From positions 1 to 64,000 of the forward strand of contig DATJEU010000071.1 of NCBI GenBank assembly GCA_035496255.1: a stretch of DNA of 64,000 nucleotides, written 5' to 3'. Positions within the stretch are counted from its first letter, which is position 1. Each line of letters begins with the position of its first letter. Positions 33,279 through 41,988 of this stretch are shown here, piece by piece. Origin of the DNA: Gp6-AA40 sp035496255 (GTDB lineage Bacteria; Acidobacteriota; Vicinamibacteria; Vicinamibacterales; UBA2999). The translations under genes and the position numbers were made by a program. The notes under the pieces were generated by a model. It saw only the letters and a list, made by a program, of their open reading frames with translations. It did not search any database and was not told the origin of the DNA.

Positions 33279-35942
33279 ATGGCTGGCTGGGACGACGGTG
33301 ACTTCCAGGACGAAATCCGATCCCATCTCGCTATGGCCGAGCGCGATCGCATCGAGAGCGGTTCCGATCCGGAGACCGCCTTTTATGCCACTCGCAAGGA
33401 ATTCGGCAACGTCACGCTGACGACCGAAGCGGCACGGCGTGTGTGGACACCCCGCTGGCTCGAGTCCGTGCTCGACACGTTGAGTGACGTTCGGCAGGCG
33501 ATTCGATCGCTGGCGAAAAGCCCCAGCTTCTCGCTGATTGTCATCAGCGTGCTGACAATCGGGATCAGCCTGAACGCGACCGTGTTCGCGGTACTGAAAG
33601 GCCTCCTGGTGACGCCGCTCCCCGGCGTGGCCCATTCCGGCGACCTGCGGGTCGTCATGCGGGAAACGCCGGGCGGGCGCCTGCTTCACCTGTCCTATCC
33701 GGACTTCAAGTTCCTGCGCGATCACGACACCGCGTTCTCGAGCCTGATGGGAACGATGTTCCGGCTGGAGCAGTACCGGATTGGACGGGGCGCGGGCTCG
33801 CGCCCGCTCTCCGTGGAGTTCGTCACCGGGAACTACTTCCAGACACTTGGTGTGCGCGCCGCGCTTGGCCGTACGTTCGTCTTTCCCGACGAGACCGCGC
33901 CGGGCCGGCATCCGATCGCCGTGCTCGGTCATGGGCTCTGGCAGCACGATTTCGCGAGCGATCCAGCGATCGTCGGCCGTACGATCGAGATCAACCGGAC
34001 TCCTCTGACCGTCGTCGGAGTTGCCGACGCCGCGTTCCACGGGACCGTGCCCGCGTACGACGTCGAGGTCTTCATCCCGATCCCGATGCTGACCGAAGTC
34101 GGCGCGCCGGAGATCAGCGGGGATCGCTCATGGAACGACGTCGGGGCGAATCGGCATGACGGCCTGCTGGTTGCGCACGGATTTCTGAAGCCCGGCGTGA
34201 CGGCGGCCGAGGCGGCGAACGCGACCGATGCGATCTGGACCGCGCTGGCGCCAGAGCGAGGCGCGGACGAACAACGCGAGCGACTCCACATCCTGCGCTT
34301 CTGGCAATCGCCAATCGGACCCCAGACTTACCTTCTTCCGGTCCTCAGCACGCTCAGTCCGATGGGATCGCTGGTGCTGCTGATCGTCTGTGCAAACATC
34401 TCGGGGCTCGTGCTGGCTCGAGGGATCTCGCGACGTGGCGACATCGCAACGCGGCAGGCGCTCGGGGCGTCACGATCGCGAATCGTCCGCCTGCTGCTGG
34501 TGGAGACGCTCGTGCTGGTTGTCCCCGGGACACTGGTCGGATTGCTCGCCGCGCAACGGTTCCTGGCGCTGTTCTTGTTTTACGTGGACCGGCTGGCGGC
34601 GCCGCAGCGGATGTTCTTCCCCGTCGAACTCGACGCGATCACCCTCGGGTTCGCCGCACTGATCGCGATCCTGTGTGCGGTGGTGTTCGGACTGCTGCCG
34701 GCGCTGCAAACGTCGCGACTCAACGTCGCCGCGGTGATCAAACAGGACGGATCGACGCGGACCGGCCCGCGCGGGCGCCTGCGTTCCCTGCTGGTCGCGG
34801 CGCAGGTGGCGGTGTCGCTCGTGCTGCTCGTCGGCGCGGGGCTCGTCGGGCGCGGTCTCGAGGCGGCATCACGCGTCGATCCGGGCTTCGACGACCGCCG
34901 CGTCATTGTCGCCGGACTGGATCTGCAACAGCATCGCTATACCGAAGAAAGCGGACGCGCCTTCTATCGCGATCTGCTGGAGCACATGCGGAGCGGTGGC
35001 GGCTTCGACGCGGCGACGCTTGCGACCTATCCTCCGCTGGCGTTCATCGACACGCCGACGGCCCGTGTGACGATTGACGGCCATGCCGCGCAACGCGGAG
35101 AAGAACTGGTGGCGCGCTTTAATCAGATCGGCTCCGACTATTTCCGCACGCTCGGCATCCGGCTGGCGGCGGGACGTCCGTTCGACGACCGCGACAGCGA
35201 AACGGCCATGCCGTCGCTGATCGTGAACCGCACGTTCGCCGAACGGTTCTGGCGAACGCCAACCGCGGCGATCGGGAAACGCGTCCACATCGACGGCAGC
35301 GACTGGCGAATCATCGTTGGGGTCGCCGAGGACGTGAAGTACATCCGCCTCAACGAACCGCCGCAGCTCTATTACTATCTGCCGCTGCCGCAAGCCTATC
35401 GATCGGCGGTGAACCTGTACGCACGGGCGAACACGAACGTCTCGGCGGCCATTGCCAACGTGCGCGCACGCATTTCCACACTTGATCCCGATCTGGCCGT
35501 GGACATCGTTCAACCCCTGAGCGACGCCCGCGACGTGGCGCTCATCGGCTATCGAACCGCCGCGATGATGCTCTTCATCTTCGGGGCCACCGGAATGCTG
35601 CTCGCGGCGATGGGAACCTACGGGCTGGTCTCCTACACCGTGCTGCAGCAGACCCGCGAGATCGGGATCCGGATCGCGCTCGGGGCCACCAGGGTCGCCG
35701 TCGTCCGCGCGTTCGTCGGTGGCGGCGTGCGGATGGCTGCGATCGGCGCGCTCGTCGGGTTCATCGCCGCCGTCACGTTGACGCGACTGCTCGGCGACAC
35801 GCTTTTCGGTGTCAGCCTGACGGATCCGCGATCCTTCGTGCAGGCCCTGGCCATCGTCATGGGCGGCGTGCTCCTCGCGACCGTCGTTCCCGCTTGGCGG
35901 GCGACGCGAACCGACCCGACGATCGCGATCCGTCACCAGTGA
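33279..35942 (+). CDS. ADOP-type ABC transporter permease (MacB/FtsX-like)
   Basis: 887 aa. The N-terminal leader DDGDFQDEIRSHLAMAERDR and TRKEFGNVTLTTEAARRVW are the mark of acidobacterial duplicated orphan permeases. Two halves follow, each with a MacB-type periplasmic domain and an FtsX membrane unit: VISVLTIGISLNATVFAVL, VLLIVCANISGLVLARGISR, then EIGIRIALGATRVAVVRAFV and the last LLGDTLFGVSLTDP. No ATPase is adjacent, as usual for this type. Coupled with PadR at 33275. Confidence 0.93.
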   Translation: MAGWDDGDFQDEIRSHLAMAERDRIESGSDPETAFYATRKEFGNVTLTTEAARRVWTPRWLESVLDTLSDVRQAIRSLAKSPSFSLIVISVLTIGISLNATVFAVLKGLLVTPLPGVAHSGDLRVVMRETPGGRLLHLSYPDFKFLRDHDTAFSSLMGTMFRLEQYRIGRGAGSRPLSVEFVTGNYFQTLGVRAALGRTFVFPDETAPGRHPIAVLGHGLWQHDFASDPAIVGRTIEINRTPLTVVGVADAAFHGTVPAYDVEVFIPIPMLTEVGAPEISGDRSWNDVGANRHDGLLVAHGFLKPGVTAAEAANATDAIWTALAPERGADEQRERLHILRFWQSPIGPQTYLLPVLSTLSPMGSLVLLIVCANISGLVLARGISRRGDIATRQALGASRSRIVRLLLVETLVLVVPGTLVGLLAAQRFLALFLFYVDRLAAPQRMFFPVELDAITLGFAALIAILCAVVFGLLPALQTSRLNVAAVIKQDGSTRTGPRGRLRSLLVAAQVAVSLVLLVGAGLVGRGLEAASRVDPGFDDRRVIVAGLDLQQHRYTEESGRAFYRDLLEHMRSGGGFDAATLATYPPLAFIDTPTARVTIDGHAAQRGEELVARFNQIGSDYFRTLGIRLAAGRPFDDRDSETAMPSLIVNRTFAERFWRTPTAAIGKRVHIDGSDWRIIVGVAEDVKYIRLNEPPQLYYYLPLPQAYRSAVNLYARANTNVSAAIANVRARISTLDPDLAVDIVQPLSDARDVALIGYRTAAMMLFIFGATGMLLAAMGTYGLVSYTVLQQTREIGIRIALGATRVAVVRAFVGGGVRMAAIGALVGFIAAVTLTRLLGDTLFGVSLTDPRSFVQALAIVMGGVLLATVVPAWRATRTDPTIAIRHQ

Positions 35943-35992
35943 AGATCGGTCAGTGGTTCAGTGGCCAGGTAGTCCAGTGGTAAGCCCGCAGC

Positions 35993-36040
35993 TAGAGGCC
36001 GACCTTCAATAGGGCGGGTCTGAAGGCCCGCCCCTGCGAC
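35993..36040. repeat. Compound REP-like element (class B half plus class C)
   Basis: TAGAGGCCGACCTTCA (half of a class B element) is followed by GGGCGGGTCTGAAGGCCCGC and CCCTGCGAC, a class C element. A degenerate third copy (gcgctgaagacctgccctgc) follows. The gap 35943-36092 also has a run of CAGTGG words near 35950. No gene. Confidence 0.6.
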
Positions 36041-36092
36041 CCACAGGCGCTGAAGACCTGCCCTGCAACGCGGCCCTGCCGCGCGACGGCTC

Positions 36093-37991
36093 CTACCGCA
36101 TGAAATCGTCGACGCGCACGACGCCCGGCACGCGGCGCGCGACGACAATCGCTCGCGCACGTTGCTCGCGCGTCGTATCGTTGCTCCCGAGGTGCACGAC
36201 ACCGCGCTCGGCGGTGATATCCATCAGCACGTCCATGAGCAGCGGCTCGTCGAAGAACGCCGACCGGATCTGCCTGACGATGTCGCGATCGGCAGCGGAC
36301 ATGATCGGCGTCTGGATCATCTGCAGTTCCAGATAGCGCCGCAGCTGATGCTTCCTGGCGTCGAACCCGCGCATCAGTTGGTACTCGGAATAGCTGTCGC
36401 GCAGTTCGTTCAGTGGTGCCGCGGCACGGTAGCGAAATGGACGCGGCGCTGGTGCTCCCGCTTTCAAGTCGCGCTCGGTCACGATCGCCAATTGCGCGAA
36501 GAGCACTGCCTGACCTGCGAACACCGCGATGCCGATCCCGGACCACACGCGCCTCATCGAGAAGTGGTGCGCAACCCACTGGAGCAGTCCCAGGATCGCG
36601 GCGCCAGCGATTCCCATGAGCAGCGTCCTTTCGACGGCGTGTGCCTGCGCCAGACGCGACACGAGATAGGCAGCAACGAGTGCCAGCAGCAATCCCGCCG
36701 CGTATCGACGCGTTCTGATCAACAACCCGATCGACACCGCCGCGACCGTGAGGGCCAGTCCCCAGCGCTGCGCGATCAACAGGTCGCGCCAGTTTCCGTA
36801 TTGCGTCGCTCCGGCCAGCATCAGCGTGAACGACCAGCCGCATGCGCCGATGACCAATGGCATCCAGAGTCGCGGACGACGACGAACGACGACCGCGAGT
36901 GCGACCACGAGCGGCATCGCCGCCGGCGCCATGCCGCGCATGCCGAACGTGGCGCTGCCCAGCCACCAGATGTACCAGGCCGACTGCACCCACAGATGGA
37001 TGAGCACGGCGCCAATCGTCGCCACCCACAACAGGCGGTCTCTCGCGTCCGACCACACGCACGTGACGAGCGCCGCGAACGCCACGCCGTAAAGCGGATG
37101 GTACGTGAGCAGGCCGTGCCACGGATCGATGAGCACTGCGCGCAGCTCTGGATGCAACAGGTCTACGGATCGGAATGCCGCGTCGCCGAACAGGTACGGT
37201 GGGTGCCAGAGCGACCCCGTCATCCAGCGGTTGACAACGAGGTACTCGGCCACGGCGAGGACCAGCGGCAACCCGACGGCGACGACTCGCGTCGGTTGAA
37301 GCTTCGTGCCGACGAGGACAGGTCCGACCGCATACACGATCAGGTACGGCCGCAGCAGAAACAGCAGACCGATGAGCACGCCGGCGACCACGGCGTCGAG
37401 CGCGCTCCAAAAGCGGCGGCAGTAGCCGAGCGCCCACACGGAGGCGACCAGCGACATGCCGAACACCTCGGTCGCATACGCGTGCGAGTAGACGCCTGCG
37501 TGCGTGCCCACGAACATCGCCGCGAGCATGACTATCGCAGTGCTGTCCGATTCTGACGCTTCGCCATCCGTGGCAGGCATCGCCGCGTGAACCGCCGCCC
37601 ATACCGTGACAGCGGCGGCGCCCCAGAACGCGATGGCCGCGATCCAGCCGGCCAGGTACGCCGCGGCCGTGAGGGTCAGGAGGCTGCCGGTGGCGCGCTC
37701 CATCAACGCGAACAACACGCCGGGCTCGAACGACCAGAGGCTGTAGGGAACGCCGGCGGGCGAGAGGATGTCGCCGCGCAGCGCGAAGATATCGTGGTCG
37801 AGTGCGGCGACCGCCCAATCGATGTAGTGTCCGAAGTCGGGACCATCGGTCGACACCGCGAACAAGGCGGCGCCGGACGCGATCACCGCCACCTGCTGCC
37901 ACGGCCTCAATACGGCCCTGCGCGTATTCCGATCCTGGAACGCTGGCGACCGATCGTGAGAGCCATCACGCGATGGCTGGAACACCCGCAT
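36093..37991 (-). CDS. Multi-pass membrane protein with C-terminal BON domain
   Basis: 632 aa. About twelve hydrophobic segments from VAVIASGAALFAVSTDGPD to WSGIGIAVFAGQAVLFAQ, laid out like a GT-C-type or dolichyl-sugar membrane glycosyltransferase (N-terminal GPDFGHYIDWA and acidic loop residues), though no catalytic motif can be assigned. After about residue 560 there is a soluble BON domain: DRDIVRQIRSAFFDEPLL, MDITAERGVVHLGSN and ARAIVVARRVPGVVRVDDFM. BON domains attach to phospholipid or cell-wall components, so the tail may face the periplasm. The combination is unusual. Start ATG shares one base with the DinB stop (TGATG). Confidence 0.75.
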   Translation of the reverse strand: MRVFQPSRDGSHDRSPAFQDRNTRRAVLRPWQQVAVIASGAALFAVSTDGPDFGHYIDWAVAALDHDIFALRGDILSPAGVPYSLWSFEPGVLFALMERATGSLLTLTAAAYLAGWIAAIAFWGAAAVTVWAAVHAAMPATDGEASESDSTAIVMLAAMFVGTHAGVYSHAYATEVFGMSLVASVWALGYCRRFWSALDAVVAGVLIGLLFLLRPYLIVYAVGPVLVGTKLQPTRVVAVGLPLVLAVAEYLVVNRWMTGSLWHPPYLFGDAAFRSVDLLHPELRAVLIDPWHGLLTYHPLYGVAFAALVTCVWSDARDRLLWVATIGAVLIHLWVQSAWYIWWLGSATFGMRGMAPAAMPLVVALAVVVRRRPRLWMPLVIGACGWSFTLMLAGATQYGNWRDLLIAQRWGLALTVAAVSIGLLIRTRRYAAGLLLALVAAYLVSRLAQAHAVERTLLMGIAGAAILGLLQWVAHHFSMRRVWSGIGIAVFAGQAVLFAQLAIVTERDLKAGAPAPRPFRYRAAAPLNELRDSYSEYQLMRGFDARKHQLRRYLELQMIQTPIMSAADRDIVRQIRSAFFDEPLLMDVLMDITAERGVVHLGSNDTTREQRARAIVVARRVPGVVRVDDFMR

Positions 37992-38491
37992 CAGCCGACC
38001 GAACCAAGCCGGGACGCGCTGACGGTGTTCGACGACCGTGAATCACCAGTCACGATCCGGCGCAGATAGCCGATCTGGCCCAGGTGAAACGCGGTGTGTG
38101 TGCACAGGTGCAGCAGGAATCGTCGCGTGGACACGCGCACGCCGGCGTGCGCCTCGAATGGGGCGTCGAGCTGTTCGCCCGTCAGCCCTGGAAGGACGTC
38201 CTTGACCGCCGCGACAGCGCCGCGGAGCTGCGCAATGACCTCGTCACGAGTCCCGCTGCGTCGAGCGAACTCATCGGCGCGGTCGCGCTGATAGTCGTGC
38301 CCGCCGATCGCGTGGCCGATGAAGTACCGGATGTTGCCCGCGACGTGGAGCGCCAGGTTGCCACCGGAATTCGCGACGCCCTCGCGCACCACCCAGAGAG
38401 ACGCATCGTCGGGATACATCGCGACTTCACGCTGGAAGCCTTCGAGATCGCGGAGGAGTACGACGAGGACGTCGTCGGTGATCGATGCCAT
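37991..38491 (-). CDS. DinB-family metal-binding four-helix protein
   Basis: 166 aa. The DinB His triad is visible: NLALHVAGNIRYFIGHAIGG and LLHLCTHTAFHLGQIGYLRR, with the intervening DEVIAQLRGAVAAVKDVL helix. Members use a metal in thiol transfer or unknown chemistry. The stop overlaps the start of the downstream membrane-BON gene. The ATG is directly abutted by a perfect 11-bp palindrome on its upstream side, so no ordinary ribosome-binding site is seen. Confidence 0.9.
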   Translation of the reverse strand: MASITDDVLVVLLRDLEGFQREVAMYPDDASLWVVREGVANSGGNLALHVAGNIRYFIGHAIGGHDYQRDRADEFARRSGTRDEVIAQLRGAVAAVKDVLPGLTGEQLDAPFEAHAGVRVSTRRFLLHLCTHTAFHLGQIGYLRRIVTGDSRSSNTVSASRLGSVG

Positions 38492-38515
38492 GGCCCGGTC
38501 ATTATGACCGGGCCA
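38491..38515. repeat. REP-like palindrome, class D, touching a start codon
   Basis: TGGCCCGGTCA-TTA-TGACCGGGCCA: perfect 11-bp arms and a 3-base loop. Read on the minus strand it ends exactly where the DinB ATG begins. The same element with a 5-base loop occurs at 41953-41981. Confidence 0.75.
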
Positions 38516-38538
38516 CGTTGGTGTGCTCTCAGGTTTGC

Positions 38539-38560
38539 AGGCCGACCTGAAGGCCGGCCT
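38539..38560. repeat. REP-like palindrome, class B
   Basis: AGGCCGACC-TGAA-GGCCGGCCT followed by CTACG. Lies 42 bp downstream of the first TonB receptor's stop on the minus strand and 24 bp from the class D element. It could act as a Rho-independent-like stop on either strand, but has no T-tract. Confidence 0.65.
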
Positions 38561-38601
38561 CTACGATCGTCGCGATCCTGCCTCGACGAACGTCGGACCG
38601 C

Positions 38602-41600
38602 TCAGAAGTTCAGCGTGAAGTTGAAGCGCACGAAGCGCGGATTGTAGATCGCCGTCGGCGTCAGGAAGCCGCCGGGGCGCGTCACGTTCGACAGATCCGT
38701 GCCGTTGATGATCGTGCCGTTGTACGACGTGGCGTAGTTGGTATTGAGCGCGTTGTTCAGGTCGATACCAATGTCCGCCCGCCGGCCGGCAAAGCGCAGC
38801 ACCTTGGCGAAGCGCATGTCGAGCGTCGTGCGGCGTCCGCCCAGGTACAGCTTGTGGTCGCTGTCGGTCACCGTGATGTTGGTGGTGGCACCCGCACCGA
38901 ACGGCGTGTGGCCCAGCAGCGGCGTGACGACCTGCGCCGTGTTCACCTGCCACGTCACCGTCTGCTGCACCGGCGGGGCCGAGCGGATGGTCGCGCTGAC
39001 GAGCACGTCCACCTTCGGCACCGTGTAGCTGGCGAGGCCGCGAACCGTCGTCAGCCAGTCCTCGGCGTTGTGGCAGTTGCGCGGATCGGGGGTGCCATAC
39101 TTTTCCACCGTCGCGCACGTGTCGACGACCGCGCGACCCGTGCTGGCGCCAAGCGACATCGTCAGGCCGCCGCGCAGGCGCGCGTTGCCGTTGTATTCGA
39201 ACCCATCCCAGTGGCTGTCACGCGGTTCGCCGAACGTGTCCTCGCGTACGAGGTAGTTGTTCGCCGCCACGGTGCCGGCCGCCGGCGTCGCGTCATAGAT
39301 GGTGACCGGGTAGCCGCCACCATCCGGGAGGCGCGAGTCGGATGGCACGTCGATGGTGTACGTCTCGTACGCCCCCTGCACCGACCCGTCGAACGTCCCG
39401 CCGGCGTGACGCGTCAGGTCGTCGGTGATGAAGAAGCCCCGGAACACTCGATGGGTGTAGCTGAAGTCGGCCGACACACGCGGGAACACCTGCTGCTGGA
39501 TCGTCCACGTGTACTGCGTGTCACCGGGACGCACACCCCAGCCGTTCAGGACCGAGTCGCCGCAGCCGTTCGGATCCACGCCGTCCTGACCGCAGACTTT
39601 CGTGGCGCCGCCAAGCTGGCCGAAGTTGCGGCTGTTGCCAACCACCGCGCCGCACTCGCCGTTCGCGTTCGGGTCCAGCAGGTTGCAGTCCACGACCATG
39701 TCGCCGTTGCCGCCCTTGTCGGCGGTCGCGTTCCACGTCCGGTTCGACACGCTGCGGACGACCGTCGCGCCAGGGTTGGTCGAGGTGTACGGTGAGTCGT
39801 TGGCCGCGTAGGAGAGGTACCTGCCGTAGTTGAACTTCAGCGCGGTCTTGCCGTTCCCGAACACGTCGAGCGCGACGCCGACGCGGGGCGTGATGTCGTT
39901 GTAGGCATCGACGCCGGCCGTCTTCTGGATCGTGATCGGCTCCGGGTTGAGGAACGACGTATCGGTCGTGCCGTTCAAGTCCACCGGCGCGAAGCTCGAG
40001 GCGCGGTCCCAGCGCAGGGCACCCTGGAGCGTCAGACGTCCGTGCGTCCAACTATCCTGCGCGAAAACGCTGTTGGTCTTCGTGATCGTGCGCCGTCCGA
40101 AGTTGGGCAGGTAATAGGTCACCGCATTCGGGACGCCCTTGTTGAACCGGTACATCAACTGCGTGTGACCGGCCTGGTCCTTGTCGAGCAGGTCGAGGCG
40201 GCGCATCTGGTAGCCGATCTTCGAGCTGTGCGCACCGGTGACGTAGGAGACGTTCGCCTGGATGTCGTCGGTGTTGCCCTTCGCGGGCCCCCACACCGGC
40301 ACGCCGCGGTACCGGAAGTTGGTGACCGGCGCATACGGAGCACCCGTCGCAGGATTGATCGCGTTGGACTGTTCCGTGACCGGAATCAGATCGAGGTTCG
40401 CATCGGGCGCGGGGTGGCCGAAGATCGGCTGGTACCGGAACGGCGTGTAGCCTGCTTCCAGCAGCAGCTTGTTCGACGCCGGCATCGTCCAGGAGAACTG
40501 GCTGAGATAGTACGGCACGTCGAAGTAACCGGAGCCGGCAGTAGATGTGGCTTCCGGCGACTGGCCGTTATTACCCGGCACGCCAAGGCCGATCCAGCCT
40601 TCGCCGCGGTTGTGGCAGCCTTTCGTGCTGGTCTCCAGCGGCGTGCCCTCGCAGCGCAGCTGCGTTTCCGTGCTCGCCCGCACGCGGTTCTTCCCGAACT
40701 GGCCGGTGAAGCGGCCGATGTACATCGTGCGGTCCTTGACGTTGCGTGCTTCGATCGGCGACGCCACCCAGTCCCATCGCGACGCATCGCCGGTATTCGC
40801 GTTGGCCGAAATGCCCGGCTGCGGAATCACCGTGCTGAGATCGCGATAGCTGCCGTAGAACCACATCGAATCGCGCTTGATCGGACCACCGAACGATCCG
40901 CTCCAGTCGTAGGCGCTGATCACGCCGGCCGCGGACTTCAGGTTCGGATTGAGCGCCTGGATGTCGGAGTCGAGGTTGTCGCCGGCGGACCATTTGCCCG
41001 CGGTGTTCAGGAAGAACGTGCCGCTGAACTTGTTGCCACCGGATCGCGGGACGATGTTCATCGTCGGACCGCCGATGTCGCTCTCTCCGAGACCGCCGCC
41101 AACCGTGACGTTGACTTCGTCGACGTTGACGGTGTCGTAAACGATCGAGGCGAAACCGCCGCTGCGGGCCGCCGTCACGGGGAAGCCGTTCATCGTGTAG
41201 CGGCCTTCGCCGGAGACCGATCCCGAGTTGATCGTGCTCGAGCGCGCGTTGAATGCCGTCATCGTCGGCGACAACGCGCCGCCGGTGGATTCCGCGACGT
41301 TGATGCCGGGCGTGATGTTCAGGATCGCTCCGGCCGCGCGGGTCACGGGCAGCGACTCGATCACGTCGGACTTGATCACGATCTCGCGCTTCGCGTTCTG
41401 GACGTCGACCACCGGCGTCTCACCGGTCACGGTGATCGTTTCCTGCACTCCGCCAACCTTCAGGTCGAGCGGAATCGTCAGGGTCTGGCTACCCTGGAGC
41501 TCGATGTTCTCACGCTTGACGGTCGTGAAACCGGGCAGCGTCGCCGTCAGCGTGTAGGTCCCAGGGCGCAGGTCGATAATTCGATACTGGCCGGTCGCAT

Positions 41601-41781
41601 CGGTGACGGCGACCTTCGTCTTTTCAATCAGCGCCGGACTCGACGCTTCCACTGTCACGCCGGGCAGTACAGCGCCCGAGGCGTCCTTCACCGTTCCCGT
41701 GAGCGCGGCCTGCGCATATGCGACCGCCGGACACGCGACGAGCGCTGCCGCGACAGCAACCCGTCTGAGCAAATTCAACAT
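38602..41781 (-). CDS. TonB-dependent receptor with carboxypeptidase-regulatory N-domain (copy 1)
   Basis: 1059 aa. Signal peptide LLRRVAVAAALVACPAVAYA, then a CarboxypepD_reg domain (VKDASGAVLPGVTVEASSPA, YRIIDLRPGTYTLTATLPGF), the TonB-linked plug (TITVTGETPVVDVQNAKREI) and an approximately 800-residue barrel ending in RFNFTLNF with the terminal Phe needed for outer-membrane insertion. Such receptors import a large ligand across the outer membrane using TonB; the ligand is unknown and no SusD-like partner is nearby. ATG at 41781 is supported by GGAGAAGGAG and by identity with the neighbour's start. Tandem paralogue of the next gene. Confidence 0.93.
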   Translation of the reverse strand: MLNLLRRVAVAAALVACPAVAYAQAALTGTVKDASGAVLPGVTVEASSPALIEKTKVAVTDATGQYRIIDLRPGTYTLTATLPGFTTVKRENIELQGSQTLTIPLDLKVGGVQETITVTGETPVVDVQNAKREIVIKSDVIESLPVTRAAGAILNITPGINVAESTGGALSPTMTAFNARSSTINSGSVSGEGRYTMNGFPVTAARSGGFASIVYDTVNVDEVNVTVGGGLGESDIGGPTMNIVPRSGGNKFSGTFFLNTAGKWSAGDNLDSDIQALNPNLKSAAGVISAYDWSGSFGGPIKRDSMWFYGSYRDLSTVIPQPGISANANTGDASRWDWVASPIEARNVKDRTMYIGRFTGQFGKNRVRASTETQLRCEGTPLETSTKGCHNRGEGWIGLGVPGNNGQSPEATSTAGSGYFDVPYYLSQFSWTMPASNKLLLEAGYTPFRYQPIFGHPAPDANLDLIPVTEQSNAINPATGAPYAPVTNFRYRGVPVWGPAKGNTDDIQANVSYVTGAHSSKIGYQMRRLDLLDKDQAGHTQLMYRFNKGVPNAVTYYLPNFGRRTITKTNSVFAQDSWTHGRLTLQGALRWDRASSFAPVDLNGTTDTSFLNPEPITIQKTAGVDAYNDITPRVGVALDVFGNGKTALKFNYGRYLSYAANDSPYTSTNPGATVVRSVSNRTWNATADKGGNGDMVVDCNLLDPNANGECGAVVGNSRNFGQLGGATKVCGQDGVDPNGCGDSVLNGWGVRPGDTQYTWTIQQQVFPRVSADFSYTHRVFRGFFITDDLTRHAGGTFDGSVQGAYETYTIDVPSDSRLPDGGGYPVTIYDATPAAGTVAANNYLVREDTFGEPRDSHWDGFEYNGNARLRGGLTMSLGASTGRAVVDTCATVEKYGTPDPRNCHNAEDWLTTVRGLASYTVPKVDVLVSATIRSAPPVQQTVTWQVNTAQVVTPLLGHTPFGAGATTNITVTDSDHKLYLGGRRTTLDMRFAKVLRFAGRRADIGIDLNNALNTNYATSYNGTIINGTDLSNVTRPGGFLTPTAIYNPRFVRFNFTLNF

Positions 41782-41856
41782 TGAGGCTCCTTCTCCTATG
41801 GTTCTGCTGTGACACTCCTGAGGCGGGCAGGTTACGGAGCCTTGCGCCAAGGGGCA

Positions 41857-41874
41857 ATCAGGCAAGGACCTGAT
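41857..41874. promoter_or_regulatory. Candidate operator, copy 1
   Basis: ATCAGGCAAGGACCTGAT: the ATCAGGT-N4-ACCTGAT palindrome with one base changed. It is 76 bp upstream of receptor 1 and is followed by ATTTCAGGCGGGAGGGAACG. The same palindrome and the same flank occur at copy 2. Confidence 0.55.
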
Positions 41875-41952
41875 ATTTCAGGCGGGAGGGAACGGCGAGA
41901 CCTGGAAGCATCCCTGAGGAACCCGACGAGGGACGTCGGCGGCAACGGACGT

Positions 41953-41981
41953 CATGGCCCGGTCTTGACGACCGGGCCATG
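41953..41981. repeat. REP-like palindrome, class D
   Basis: CATGGCCCGGTC and GACCGGGCCATG are perfect 12-bp arms around TTGAC. It starts 8 bp past the stop of receptor 2 (minus strand) and so may end or protect its transcript. Confidence 0.7.
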
Positions 41982-41988
41982 TTGCCTG

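Noticed and set aside
35992..37902. 636-codon minus-strand frame overlapping the membrane-BON gene
   Set aside because: Frame-shifted shadow of the same strand; composition is Arg/His-rich and has no hydrophobic helices, unlike the chosen frame.
38491..41981. CRISPR array or tandem repeats around the TonB receptors
   Set aside because: The repeats are single palindromes at irregular distances, with no regularly spaced unique spacers and no cas genes.
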